Shown in pieces: positions 49,202 through 62,200 of a stretch of 64,000 nucleotides of DNA. The notes beneath the pieces are model-generated. The model did no database searches and was not told where the DNA came from. It saw only the letters and a list, made by a program, of their open reading frames with translations. The stretch comes from Glandiceps talaboti. Taxonomy: Eukaryota; Hemichordata; Enteropneusta; Spengelidae. The stretch covers positions 866,001 through 930,000 of the forward strand of contig NC_135553.1 in the NCBI RefSeq assembly GCF_964340395.1, given 5' to 3'. Position numbers and translations under genes: made by a program. How positions within the stretch are numbered: position 1 is the first letter of the stretch; every line of letters starts with the position of its first letter.

Positions 49202-50484
49202 GACTGCATAGTTTTACAAACCATACAAAAGATGATTTCTTGTCTTCTATTATTGCATGATATTTGATACTAAACATAGTACAGTATCAAGACTGTGGAC
49301 ACTTCAAAAAGTAGCTGTATCGTGCAACAGCCATGACAAGACTGTGGATACATCACACAAAGTATCCTGCTACAGCCATGACAAGACTGTGGATACATCA
49401 CAAAGTATCCTGCTACAGCCAATGACGAAAACAAGAATAATTGTGTAAATGTGTTGACTTTATAAGTAGGTCAATCGTCTGTAAGTACCATCACCATAGA
49501 TCTAAATGTGATCTACAAATATTTGTAACTTTAGAATGTATTCAATAGGTAAGCTAATCTACAGCACTAAGGGTTGTGATCGATACACCACTGTGTAAAA
49601 ATGTCACAACCACATTACAAATAACCTAATTTCTATGGATAAAGATATCTATGTCAGTGGATAATGGTCTCTGATAAAAATCAATGAATTGCCTACATTA
49701 ATCACACAGAAAAGACATATGTCTGAGGCAAGGTACAAACTATAGGTATTTGTAGGGTAAATATGACTTGTATAAGTGCACACACTAATGGTATTATATC
49801 CCAACTAATGATATGCTATCAATACTACAGGAATGATATGTTAGGTATCAGAACACAAAAATTATAAAAGATGAAGTAGGCTTACATAAATTAGTTTATT
49901 TTTTTACACACCCTCAAGATGAGATGTAATTCTGAATATTGCATCCTAAAACACATATTTTGTAGTTTTTTCAAGCTCACTTTTGGTTATATGAAACTGA
50001 GTAAATATATAATCCATATAGTTCAACCTTATTTAGTGAAATGTCAAACCCCCACCCTATAGACTAATATAAAAATAGATAAATATATTTCTACCTCACC
50101 ATATTTGTGATGGTATCATAATGTGTAATTGTTAAATATTTTTATAGCAATTATTTCATATCACAGAAAAATTCCAAATATATATATATACATAAACCGA
50201 AATGCAACCACAAACACTGGTATGAAATGATAATTCATAGACAAAAAACAAAAAAAATGGAAAAAAACATTCATGAAGATAATGTGATCTCCGGATGTGA
50301 TATCACGACAATGAAAAATGAAATGAAAATACAGTAAAATACATAATCAAGAAATGGTATGAAGACTTGGCATGATTTATAGTTCTCTAAAACTTGAAAT
50401 TAATGACAATGGAATGGTAGCACAAGTGACTTTTTACTGAATTATAAAGTCAGTTTTTTTACTCTGAAAATAGAAATTCAGTGC

Positions 50485-50660
50485 AATGGCAATGGCTATT
50501 ACCATGGTTTCTGGGGATTCCAGAAATTGGATGATGGCTGTTACCATGGTTTCTTGAGATTCCAGAAATTGGATGATGGCTGTTACCATGGTTTCTTGAG
50601 ATCCAGAAATTGGATGATGGCTGTTACCATGTTTTCTTGTGATTCCAGAAACTGGATGAT
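50485..50660 (+). repeat. 42-bp tandem repeat, about four copies
   Basis: GGATGATGGCTGTTACCATG starts at 50529, 50571 and 50612, with a degenerate copy before them. Confidence 0.85.
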
Positions 50661-50689
50661 CCTAAAATGCATTCCAACAAAGGATCAAT

Positions 50690-51011
50690 TTTACCTAGCT
50701 GTTGACCAAAAAATCACATTTTTAACTTAATTTGTTTATCAGATCATATCACATCAGATCAGATCACTTTGCATTGAACAATTTATCCTAAAGACATCCT
50801 TTCGAAAATCCACACCAATTATTAGCAGTTTTGGAGGTTTGTCTTTTGGTAGAATATTGAGGTACCACAATTTTGTTTACCTATAATTGCATATCACCAA
50901 TTTGAAGATCTCCCAACTAGACATCCAAAGTAAATTTCTCACAATATACCAGTACTATGGCAACTGGCTTAGTGGTTTCTGACTTAAAGTCACACCCAAA
51001 CCTAAGCACAC

Positions 51012-51046
<35 letters not shown>

Positions 51047-51065
51047 TGCCTTTAGCGCTACAACA
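50690..51065 (+). mobile_element. Old diverged copy of element B
   Basis: Shares the GACCAAAAA, TTGCATATCACC and CCCAACTAGACATCCAAAG landmarks and a (CA)n array followed by a TTTAGCGCTACAAC end, but the terminal palindrome is eroded. Confidence 0.45.
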
Positions 51066-51529
51066 CTTTTACTCCACTGATACTAAAAACTGATTTATTA
51101 CGTGGACTATATATAGACTAATCTACATTGCATAGCTTAGCAGACATATATACACTGTCAACATTCAATTCATACTACTACTTGCTATGCTTATATATGT
51201 ATCACATGAAATTTTCACAAAGTTGACATAATCATATTTTTCTACACAAATCTACTTGTCCCTGGTTACAACTTGTAAGGCAACTCACTGCAATGCCACA
51301 TCACTTGTTAATAATCTCTCCCATAAAAATCCCTGCTATAAACTTAAAACAGTTTCTCAATGACTTCTTTATCTCACACTTCATTTCAAATATCTCGACA
51401 ACTCTATTTTTAAAGTCCAAAACAGACGTACAATTCTGCAAAAAGTTCAAAAGACAAATAGATAAAAATAAAGAATACTAAACAAACTGTATTAAAGATA
51501 TACCATGTTAGACTACAGTGTGATAACTC

Positions 51530-51535
51530 TTTATT
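51530..51535 (-). terminator. Candidate polyadenylation signal of MYO15
   Basis: AATAAA on the minus strand about 320 bases past the myosin stop codon. Usage is unverified. Confidence 0.3.
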
Positions 51536-51856
51536 AAGAGTCACACTTTTCATTATTATTACCATCATCTGTTGCATCAACAAAAAACTTATATACAGTA
51601 ACCTGCCAATACTTGTAGTTATTGACAAGTCAAAATTTGATTTATAAAGTTTATTTACTTTGACCGTAGATTTGTAGTGTTTTCAAAGTGATATAACTTT
51701 GACCATTCAGTTACTTCCTAAGGTTATCTCTGTATTGCATTTCTCTTCACAGAGTCATCATAGTTGTGTATTTTCAGTTCAATGACAATGTGATTTAACT
51801 TTGACTCTTGATAAATTGGTATATCTTATATGATATATGTATTACTCTTATTATTT

Positions 51857-54800
51857 CTAAGAATACACAGGTTTTGCACCATGCTGGATCCCATTCAACT
51901 GAGCCATATTCTGAAATTCTGCTACAGGAGGTTGTTCATATTTGCCGGCAACTTGGGCATGGATGTATTGGGAAATGATGTTCGAAATCTCCGTGCCCTG
52001 CAATGGAATAGAAAGTGAGAAGTTAGAACATATCATTCCTATTCAAATCCTAATAACCTATTCACTGTTAAAGGGGCACACCACTCCAGGAAACAGAGAA
52101 ATGTTCATAAACCATGTGTTCTGGAGAATCATTTCATGATTTTTGACACTCAATGTATTATATCTGTTGACTCCCATGATTCAATAGTCCATAGTGAAGA
52201 TACCCTATAAAGGTACTGAACTTGCAAATAACTGTAGGTGATGTAAAATCATGAAATGACTCTAGAACCAAGAGTTTATGAAAATGCCTGTATGTCCTGG
52301 AGTGGCCCTCCCCTTTAAAACAAAGGAGAGACAGATAGTCAAGTCAGCAATCCGTGATTTATATGTGTGATATCTTGTGCAATTACACCAAGTGAAATTA
52401 TATATGGACCATTCTCACTGAACCGTGATACAAGTCATTCAAAAACTGATCACATAGTTTGTTGTGCAAACAGTAATATTTATTAGCTGTCTGTCTCTTA
52501 GAACTTCACCTTACATGACCTCAAAAAATACAATATTGATCTGTAAGTGAGATAGAATGAAACAGTACAGACTTGTCATTGTTGGTTTTCCTGTTAATCA
52601 TTGATTAAATGGAGTGCACACAACAATGACTCTCTCAGTCTATCTCTGGGAGTAAATATGGTGGCATTTAAATCCAATATTCACAGCTATTCACTCAACT
52701 TGATAAAATTGAGAAGAAAAAGGTACGCATGTGCCCAATATTATGTCATTTTTAGAATGAACTTGAATGAAAAAAGTTTGCGTATGTCAAAGATACGGTT
52801 GCAGGACAACAGGTGGAATTTGTTCCTACAGTAGAGCAAGAAAAACTTGATGATTTGAACCCAGCTATTAAAAGCCTTGATTCAAGTTGCAACAGTTCAT
52901 TCAGAAAGGTTGTATGTGATTGATATATACCAATACCAGGTGATGACGATACCCTTACACATGATTTATGCATGACAGCTAAACATAAAAACCTGTGGTA
53001 ACCACTTACATGATGGATTTTATCTTATCACACTAAAATGGTCAAACCTTCCGTTAAAAACTCCTATATAATTTTGTATGTCTTATATGTATATTCAACT
53101 GGGGAGCCTATCTCATGGATCCCTGTGGTTGGTAAATAATCATAATATGTCCTCCTAAACCGTAATATACCATAATACACATGGAATCACATTCTCTACA
53201 AGTCATGCTGCACAACTTAAAAAGACTGTACACCATATCGTCTTTGCACAATAATCATGCTTTTTGCTCACACTTAACACATGCAGTGCCATGTCCCTGA
53301 AACAAACTGGGATCAATGACTAACTTAGGATTTGGCATGCTAACAACGTATTTGATTAAGTCACTATGGAAACATAATTACTTGGCCTTGATTGCATGTC
53401 TCATTTTCTCTTGATGAGTTTTAAGATAAAGATTGATGATACCAGCTACATGTAATGTTACATTCTGTGAACAATAAATACAGGAAGTGGATAGGTCAGA
53501 CACAATGACTTTACAATGTATTATGTGTACATAGTTAAGGTCATAGGTCAGACACAATGACTTTACAATGTATTATGTGTACATAGTTAAGGTCATAGGT
53601 CAGACACAATGACTTTATAATGTATTATGTGTACATAGTTAAGGTCATAGGTCAGAAAACGACTTACAACATCAAGGGTCAGATGCAACGACTCTGCACT
53701 TGTATCATATAGGTCATATACAATGACTTTACACATCGTTGTCGTGATCAGTTGTGTGTGCAATGAAAGGAAATGTATCCACATATCCAATTGTGAAGTG
53801 ACAGTGTATGGAAATGTATCAGTGTGATTAGTTGTATGGAAATGTGTCCATGTGATCAGTTGTGTGGTGAGTGTATGGAAATGTATCAGTGTGATTAGTT
53901 GTGTGGAAATGTAACCATGTGATCAGTAGTGTGGTGGGTGTATGGGAATGTATCCATGTGACTATAGTTGTGTGGTGACAGTGTGTGGACATGGTGTATG
54001 TGGAGAGTGTGTGGACATGGCCAGTTGTGTGGTGACAGTGTGTGGACAATTTGTCCATGTGATCATGCAATCATGTGGAGAGTGTGTGGAAATGTGTCTG
54101 TGTGATCAGTTGTGTGGTGAGAGTGTATGGACATGTGTCCATGTGATCAATCATGTGGTGAGTGTGTGGAGATGGTCTATGTCGTCAATTGTGTGGTGAC
54201 AGTGTATGGAAATGTGATCAGTTGTGTGGTGAGAGTGTATGGACATGTGTCCATGTGATTAGTTGTGTGGTGAGTGTGTGAACATGGTTCATGTTATCAA
54301 TTGTGCGGTAAGTGTATGGAAATGTATCCACATAATTAGTTGTGTGGTAACAGTGTGTGTGGAAATGTATCCATGCTATCAGTTGTGTGGTGACAGTGTG
54401 TGGAAATGTATCCATGTATGTTGTGTGTGCAGTAACTATATATTGAAATGTATCTATATGACAAGTTTTTTTTGATGCAGCAAACAGGAATGAATCCATG
54501 TGATAAGGGAATGATTTGTACTCACCTGATCAGTTTCAATTCTTGTGACTTTCTGTACCATCAGATTACCATACTTCAAATCAATAAACCATTTTCCCTG
54601 ACCTGACTTCAATCGTCTTGTAGAGACAATTTCAGTAAATGGATTGGATACAAGAATTTCCTGAAAAACAACAACAAGATACATACAAGTGTTTACTAGC
54701 TTAGCAATGCAGTCAGTATGTGCTTCTAAATCATAAATGTTACAAATAGTGGATAGTTTCTGACGTAAGCTCAACAGTCAGAAATGTCAATTGTTCTCCG

Positions 54801-57800
54801 CCAAAGAGTTCTTCATCAGAGTTGGCATTGTTGTGTGTGTCTTCTATTAGACAGGTAGTGATGAGATACTTACATGGGTCACACTGTGCAGGAAATGTAC
54901 ACCTTGTTTGTTGATAGCCATGATACATTCACCCTGAATTCTACTATCCGATATACTCTGTAAACCAAACCAAAACAAAACAATCCAATGAAATGTTACA
55001 CCATTGTACCACAAATAACACAGTCCTAAAGCCAATACCATTATGTACAACATTTCTTTCTTATTCACATTAATAATAAATTGGACAACAAACACATCAT
55101 ATTTGATTAATTTCACTTTAGATCATAAGTTACTGTTAAATACATGATAACTGACATGATTAGATATATACTTTATTGCTATAAAAATATAATTGACATT
55201 GACTATTAATACTAGATGACACTTATCTTCTTTTAGCAATGACAGTTGTTGTTGTAAATCTTATTCATTCGTTTATGCAAAGCAATATTTTGACAATTAT
55301 TTTTATCACATTTGTTTTTTTTATTTTTCCGCTACCCGAGTTTCACCCAGTATTTTCGACTTACTCTTTCTGTAAGGGTTGTGGGCTAGACTAGTTCAGT
55401 AGAACTATTTCTACAACCCCCACCAGGTCCATGGAATTACTGATGTATTTTGATAGATTATTCTTTGACTTAATTTAATTTATATATTTTGTTAATTTTT
55501 TTGTTATGTGTGGGTTTTTTTTTTAATTTCCTGGTGAAATCAATAAATGATTACTAAAATGAGTACAGTTACTCAGTTACCATAGTAAGTTATACTAATG
55601 TGACTTTCTGAGTTAAGTGTCATTTACTTAATTACTAATGACTTTGACACATGCTCTTATCAATAACACTTATCCCTCTATCTATAACGCTTTACCACAT
55701 TATATATACATTGTAACACATATCTATAACACTTGTCCCATTATCTATAACACTTACTCCATTATCTATAACACTTATCCCTAACACTTACCCCATTATC
55801 TATAACGCTTATCTCTAATTATCTATGACACTAGCCCTGTTACTACAGACACTTACCCTAATAGGGAAGAAATTTGATCCAAATAACGGCCAGCTTTGTA
55901 GAGTTGATAGGAACTCTACTTTACACTCATGAGGTGCTAGTCTCTCTACAGTTGGTAGATATTGATGGATGATGTTGACCCATTGTTGTGCTTTCAATTG
56001 ATTGATAACCACTGTGGGCAGTATACCACGCAGATCTCTACTGTGGAAAGTATCACCAAAGAAAGTTGAATGCAGTATGTTGGCAGGGATAATAAATCAT
56101 TTATACCAAGATGTAATTAATTTTAACCATATACTGTATAGACGTATGAAGCCCTAGGTCTTACCAATCCATTAAAACTTGAAAGGAAAACTGGGAATTT
56201 TAAAGCTAGTGTTAATTTAATTTGCACACTTCACACACATTAAACATTACACGTTAATGTTTAACTTTGACATTGCCAGAAATATAGGAATTGTAAGAAA
56301 ATTACAGTATGAAGGATATAAAAAGGATTTACATGGATCTCCAATACATAGACACACATATAAGTTAAGACACAAGCATTGCATTTATATAGCTTCAGAT
56401 GTATTTGCTTTGATTTAATTTAACTCTGAACATAGAACAAATATTGCACAATAGTCTGCTTGCCCTTATTTCTAACATGTGTGAAACAGCTGTGTAGAGT
56501 ATGATTTGTATAGTCAGCAGTAAAGTTAATAGTAGAGTTACAAGCAATATTTCAAGTCGAGATAATAGTAAAAACATTTGACATACGTGGTAGGCATCTG
56601 TATCGTATCACTAGCTTTACGTTGAAGTGCAGCCATGCGAGCTACTTCATTCTGCTGTTCAGTTGTCAACACTCCATTCTGCATTACCAATAGACGACCA
56701 CTAAGATAGTCAGGCAATACCTACAAATACAAGTAACAAGCTTATAAGATGTTTGGACAAGCAGAACTCCTTGACTGTGACCTCCAGTAGTAGTCACTGA
56801 TCATAAATACAAATTTCAACAATACTTACAAGTTATTGGTAGTAGTACCTTAGTATCACTAAAAGGTACATGAGTATTTTGTTTATCTATAATAATTCAC
56901 CTTTTATTTATACTCAACACACACAGTAGCAGAGTATGGTATGGTACAATTCATGAAATAAAGCAAAGAGTGTGGTATGGTACAATTCATGAAATATAGC
57001 AAAGAGTGTGGTAGGGTACAATTCATGAAATAAAGCAAAGAGTGTGGTAGGGTACAATTCATGAAATAAAGCAAAGAGTGTGGTAGGGTACAATTCATGA
57101 AATATAGCAAAGAGTGTGGTAGGGTACAATTCATGAAAGAAACTATATGAAAACTACAAAGCTCACAATTGCAGAGCATAACTAAGTATACAAGCTACTT
57201 GAGGGAACAGCACATTGCAGTGAATACTGCAAGGGCTACATAACTGTATTCCATTATAATTTTTAAGACTTTTTCTTTTTTGCGAGATAGTGAAAAAAGT
57301 AGAAATATTTAAATTACAACTCTGGATCAATATAATTCTGTCAGATCTGTGCTCCTTACATGAAACTTACATGTGAATTTCATTATCTATTTCATTATTA
57401 TTACACCTGTGACAAATTCTTTCATTCAAAGGTAATAACACAAGGCATTTATCACACTCTAATATATTGATTTAATTTTTAGCAGGATATTGATTCAGCT
57501 GGAATATGAATGAATGGTCCTGTCCCTATTCAGCATGGACAAATAGTAACAATACCTTATAGTATTATGAATATAAATATTTATTAGTAATATCAATATA
57601 ATATCAAATTAGAATATTAGTCATTAAAATAATTCACAACAGCTAAGAGAGCTAGTTATGAGGTTCCTAATATGAATTCTGTTAATACTCAAGGTGTTTT
57701 ACACATATTTTCACAGTATTAAAATATACTTTTTCAGCACATGTATATGAAAATAGGTATACAGACTTTGTACTCTGTCTCTAGATCTTCGGCTATGTCT

Positions 57801-57920
57801 GCATTGTTAATCTACCAAGCTGTGTAAATTGTAGTATTTCATTAAAACTGGGGTTTCATAATCTATAAAGGACTTAAACTAAAAGACTTGATAGAGGGCG
57901 CTCTTGTGTGTGTGTGTGTG

Positions 57921-57973
<53 letters not shown>

Positions 57974-58232
57974 TGAGAGGTGTGACTACAAATAGAGTAA
58001 CCAGAACAGCAAATCTTTCCGACTACAAAAGATTTGAGGTTTAATGAATTTTGATATTTTGTAATTCTTACCTGGTTGTAGATAATGGTGACATTCAATT
58101 GGCTTTCTAGTCGTAATGGTTGATGCCATAATACTTTCTTAAAGATCAGATAGTGATCAAAGTTTTGTCTTTCCAGCTGAGTTGTAACATCAATGATATA
58201 GTCACTGGGATTCAATGGAAGAACCAGATTTT
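51857..58232 (-). CDS. MYO15: MYO15 FERM domain, lobes F2-F3, and C-terminus
   Basis: Exons encode FKKVLWHQPLRLESQLNVT and IYNQVLPDYL (start of F2), MAALQRKASDT, LSTLQSWPLFGSNFFPI (F2/F3 junction, as in all MyTH4-FERM myosins), CIMAINKQGVHFLHS (F3 start), NPFTEIVSTRR and the closing helix GTEISNIISQYI. The final 46-residue exon is separated by a 2.5 kb intron. Confidence 0.88.
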
Positions 58233-59219
58233 CTGGAAAATAGAAAACAACCGGAATCAGTGTAGCTTGAATGTAACAAAGGCTGATATGTGTCCAATGG
58301 AAAGGAGAGAAGATCTAGTAATGTTATCTTCTCCCAATAAAGCTTCAATAATTTTTTGGGAAAAAATATCATGAAGATTTTCAATTTATATTTCAACTAA
58401 CTTTACAAAAGTAGATGTATGATATATATATATAAATGTAAGATAACTTTGAGTACATGGTATCACTGTACAAATTATTTGGTTGCCTGAACAAAAGTTA
58501 TGTTGTAGTGGAAGTGAGTCATATTCTGAAAAGGAATGCAAAAGTAACAAGTAATATGGTAATTGCCATATTTTTGAATATTAACCACTCTTTTGTCAAA
58601 AGGCAAATGCTAAATAATCATTGGTTACTGACCCGCAAACTACCTGCGTGAGTCATATTCTAGGGTAATGTGCAAGATTAAGACCACCATGCAGCTTACC
58701 TTTCTCTACAACAGCAAATATACTATACTCTTCTATAGCCACTTGTTTGTGTACTCCCATTTCATAGCACAATTCTTCAACCACATCACTAGCAACTGTA
58801 CAAGTTTTAGTCTTCAACATTGTACGTATACCACCAGGCAGTATGTACTGTTGACGTTTCTGATTACGACCAGCCAGCAGTGCCTTAACTTCCAACGCTC
58901 CAGGAATGTTCTTACGACCGTTGTATTTGAAAGTCTTCCTGAGATTGTATAGACAGACAGCAGCAGTACCATGGAACTGTCGCTGGTTGTCATTGGCTGC
59001 TGTTTGCAAGTACTTGACTAGATAGGGTTTCATTAAGGCACTACATTGGAAGTAGGAAGTGAATATGGCAAAGAAACGCCAACCACGCAGACAACTGTCT
59101 CTGTAATATTAATATGTAATAAAAAAAGATTGAAGGAAGTACCAATGGTAAATGGAATTTCTGATCTATTTTGATATACTTACAAGTTTAAAGTTCATAT
59201 ACAGCTTGACATTCACGTT

Positions 59220-59291
<72 letters not shown>

Positions 59292-62200
59292 ACTTTTCAA
59301 GTGTTATACAAGTTTCTGGTGATGACATAATACTGAACTACTCATGTACTACTGAAAGTATGCACATTTTTATAAATTTCAATTTGAGCTTAAAGTTTAC
59401 TACCCCCCCCCCCCCCCGAGCATAAACCTAGACTATCACAATGACTCTTTATACTTCCTCAACTCCCTAGCAAGCATGTAGTCCCTGCAGACTCTGTAAG
59501 CACATAGCAACAGATTATTCATGTAGCAACCTTTGTCCTCCCAGACCCCAATTTACACAGCTTTGTTGACAACATAGTTCAAATCAATCCCCAGGATCAT
59601 AGTATTTACAAACACATGGATGTAGTCAGATTTAAACTGACAACATGTAGATTATGAGCCATTCAGCCATCACAACTTCACATGATAGTCTGTCAAATGA
59701 CACTTACAAAGTAGGTGAATGATAGGATAACTTACACTTTAGGACTCTTATTACTGGTGGTTTGTTTACATAGCTGACAGTAGACTTCATCTATCAACTG
59801 TTCATTTTCATGACAAGCCTGTAACAGGAGATGAAACAAACACAACAAGATTAATAATGATATACCGCATGTATTAATCTGTTTCCCTACTTATGAATAT
59901 TAACTTTTATCACTTGTAACAAAAATACGATTTTCAAAAGATGCCATTTGAATTGTTTTATGATTCCTTTCTGTGCAAAAGATTCAGACCAAGATATCCA
60001 GTTGATCAGATCAAAGAGAGCAATACGTGGTGTTTGTACACGGAGGATGCAAAGTAGACTTGAAATATTACAGATACAAACAAACGAACCCAGACTGTGA
60101 TAGGGAACTGAATTGACTCAGGTTTCATACTTGTTATTATCCTGTCTTTCCCCGAAGGTAGTACCTGTAGGTAATCATTTATTTCAAAGACAAATAGTTT
60201 ACTTCTATGCTGTTCAGATTCACAATAAATGACATGAGGTACTGGTAATCTGACTGTGGCGGTAGCTAGGTGTTTTGCTCAGATTCACAATAAATGACAT
60301 GAGGTACTGGTAATCTGACTGTGGAGGTAGCTAGGTGTTTTGGTCAGCCAGAGAGGGCGCTACAACATAATTTAGGTACTACTGTTATATGTACTATATT
60401 CCATACAGTTGATCCTACCAGGAAAGGATTCCTTTGAACAGAAAGGGACTTACCCTTAGAATGTAATAGACATTGTCTAACTCTGTCTTGCCTTTCATTG
60501 GATAGTCACCCATCAGTCTCATTATTGCTGAAATATTAAATGATCAATATTGGAAATGCAATCAAACATTTGAATCAAGTCAACACTTGTGTTCTGTTGA
60601 TGTATGAATTATATGAAAATGAATATGAAGATTTAGCCATCTTACAGTCTCTGATCACATACATGAATGCACACCATTCAATAGGCTAATCTTGGGATGG
60701 AATATTCAGTACATTGTAACTATGGTTACTGTAACCATGGTTACCACTGCTGACATCTATTGTTACTTATTGTCTATCATCACATAATGTTACATGTTAC
60801 TGTTGCTAAATGGGTTGTAATAATCTTTATGGCCAAGACATGGGTTTTGGAGACTGAGATTGTACAGAGGAAGGGCCTGGTACTACAGAGGTCTCCAAAA
60901 CCCATATCTGGGCCATAAAGGTTTTATTTTATACCCTTTGTAACAATAAAGTGACATGGAAACTTCATGTGAATCACATAATAATTGCATAAATTGATAG
61001 TGAAACATCATTTTATTCACAAAATGTAAAGAGAGTGAGAAAAGACCAAAGTCATGTTACAGCACACATGGATATCGCTGACTTTGCCATTATCATATTT
61101 GAGCAAAGTGAGTCATGGCATATGATACAGAAAATGATTGCACACGTTCAAAGCACATGCCCACCACAATTCATTGGAAGAGATAGGTGGTATATGTTAC
61201 TACTTCATATCGATAATAAAAGACAGCTTGACACAGTTAAGTAGAATATTATTTGAAATTTCTTACCAATGAAACATTCTAAAGCCAACTTATTATGATG
61301 TCCACTTTCAAGACGAAGTAATGATGCTGGAACTGGTGACTTGGTATATTTGACCATATTAGCATACTCTTGCCATGTCCAACTATCATCCTTTCTTACC
61401 TTCTTACTACCACCTATGATAGGTCACAAAATGAGATAAAAAGAGAAATACTTTTTCATTTATTTATATACAAACAAAATACAATTGCCATGGTTTCACT
61501 GTTTGTTTTCATTCAGCTCAGAGAAATAATCCAAATATATTTATGCACTCAAATGACATAGAATGCTGTAGATCTAGATATTTTTGCCACTGGAAAATGT
61601 TGCAAATTAACAGTCTTCTAGTTCTCAAAGACTAATTTTTATTAATTACCAGACTGGTATATTGTGTTCATATACAAAAGGTGTTTTAGTCATTAATTAT
61701 TTTTGCATTTTTTCCAGTGAAATATTAAAGCAAAAGTAAGTCTTTGTGAGAATTTCAGTTTACAGTATCTCTTACAACAATTATACTGCCAGTGTGTCAT
61801 TGAATAAATCAACCATCAATTAAAGGTGTTTTTTTTCAAATTCAATGACTATCGGTACCTCCACTGATATTAAATTCAAGTCTATCATTGAAGTATCTAT
61901 CATCAAGCAGTGTGATAACGACTTACCTCTGAGACTGCTCTTAATAGTACCAATAAACCTGAGTGAACCGCTAATAGAGCCATCAGCTTTACGTTGCATT
62001 TCATATTTCTCTAGCGACTCTCTGAAGTACTTCATTGCAAACTCCATCATAGAATACTTTCCATCTAACTGTCCATCTACAGTCCTCTCTTTCTGCATAG
62101 AGTCTGGAATCTGAAGACAAACAACAAGTCTTTGAAGATGACATAGCTCCCAAGAAACATCAGTCACAATCAGTGTATGTACTTGACATTGTTTCTTCAG

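Larger units (their letters stand above)
47504..51856. other. Region between the unrecognised gene and the myosin stop codon
   Basis: Probably holds the 5' exons of the unrecognised gene and the myosin 3' UTR, neither of which I can place. Contains a hairpin (48024-48076), a (CATA)n/(CA)n array, an L2-type tail (49141-49201), a 42-bp tandem repeat (50485-50660) and an old element B copy (50690-51065). Confidence 0.5.

Noticed and set aside
53828-54499. Cys- and His-rich ORFs resembling small secreted proteins
   Set aside because: They track the degenerate GT-rich minisatellite on both strands, inside a MYO15 intron.
56904-57179. ORF with 12-residue repeats (FMNCTLPHSLLY)
   Set aside because: 36-bp minisatellite translated in two frames, within a MYO15 intron.
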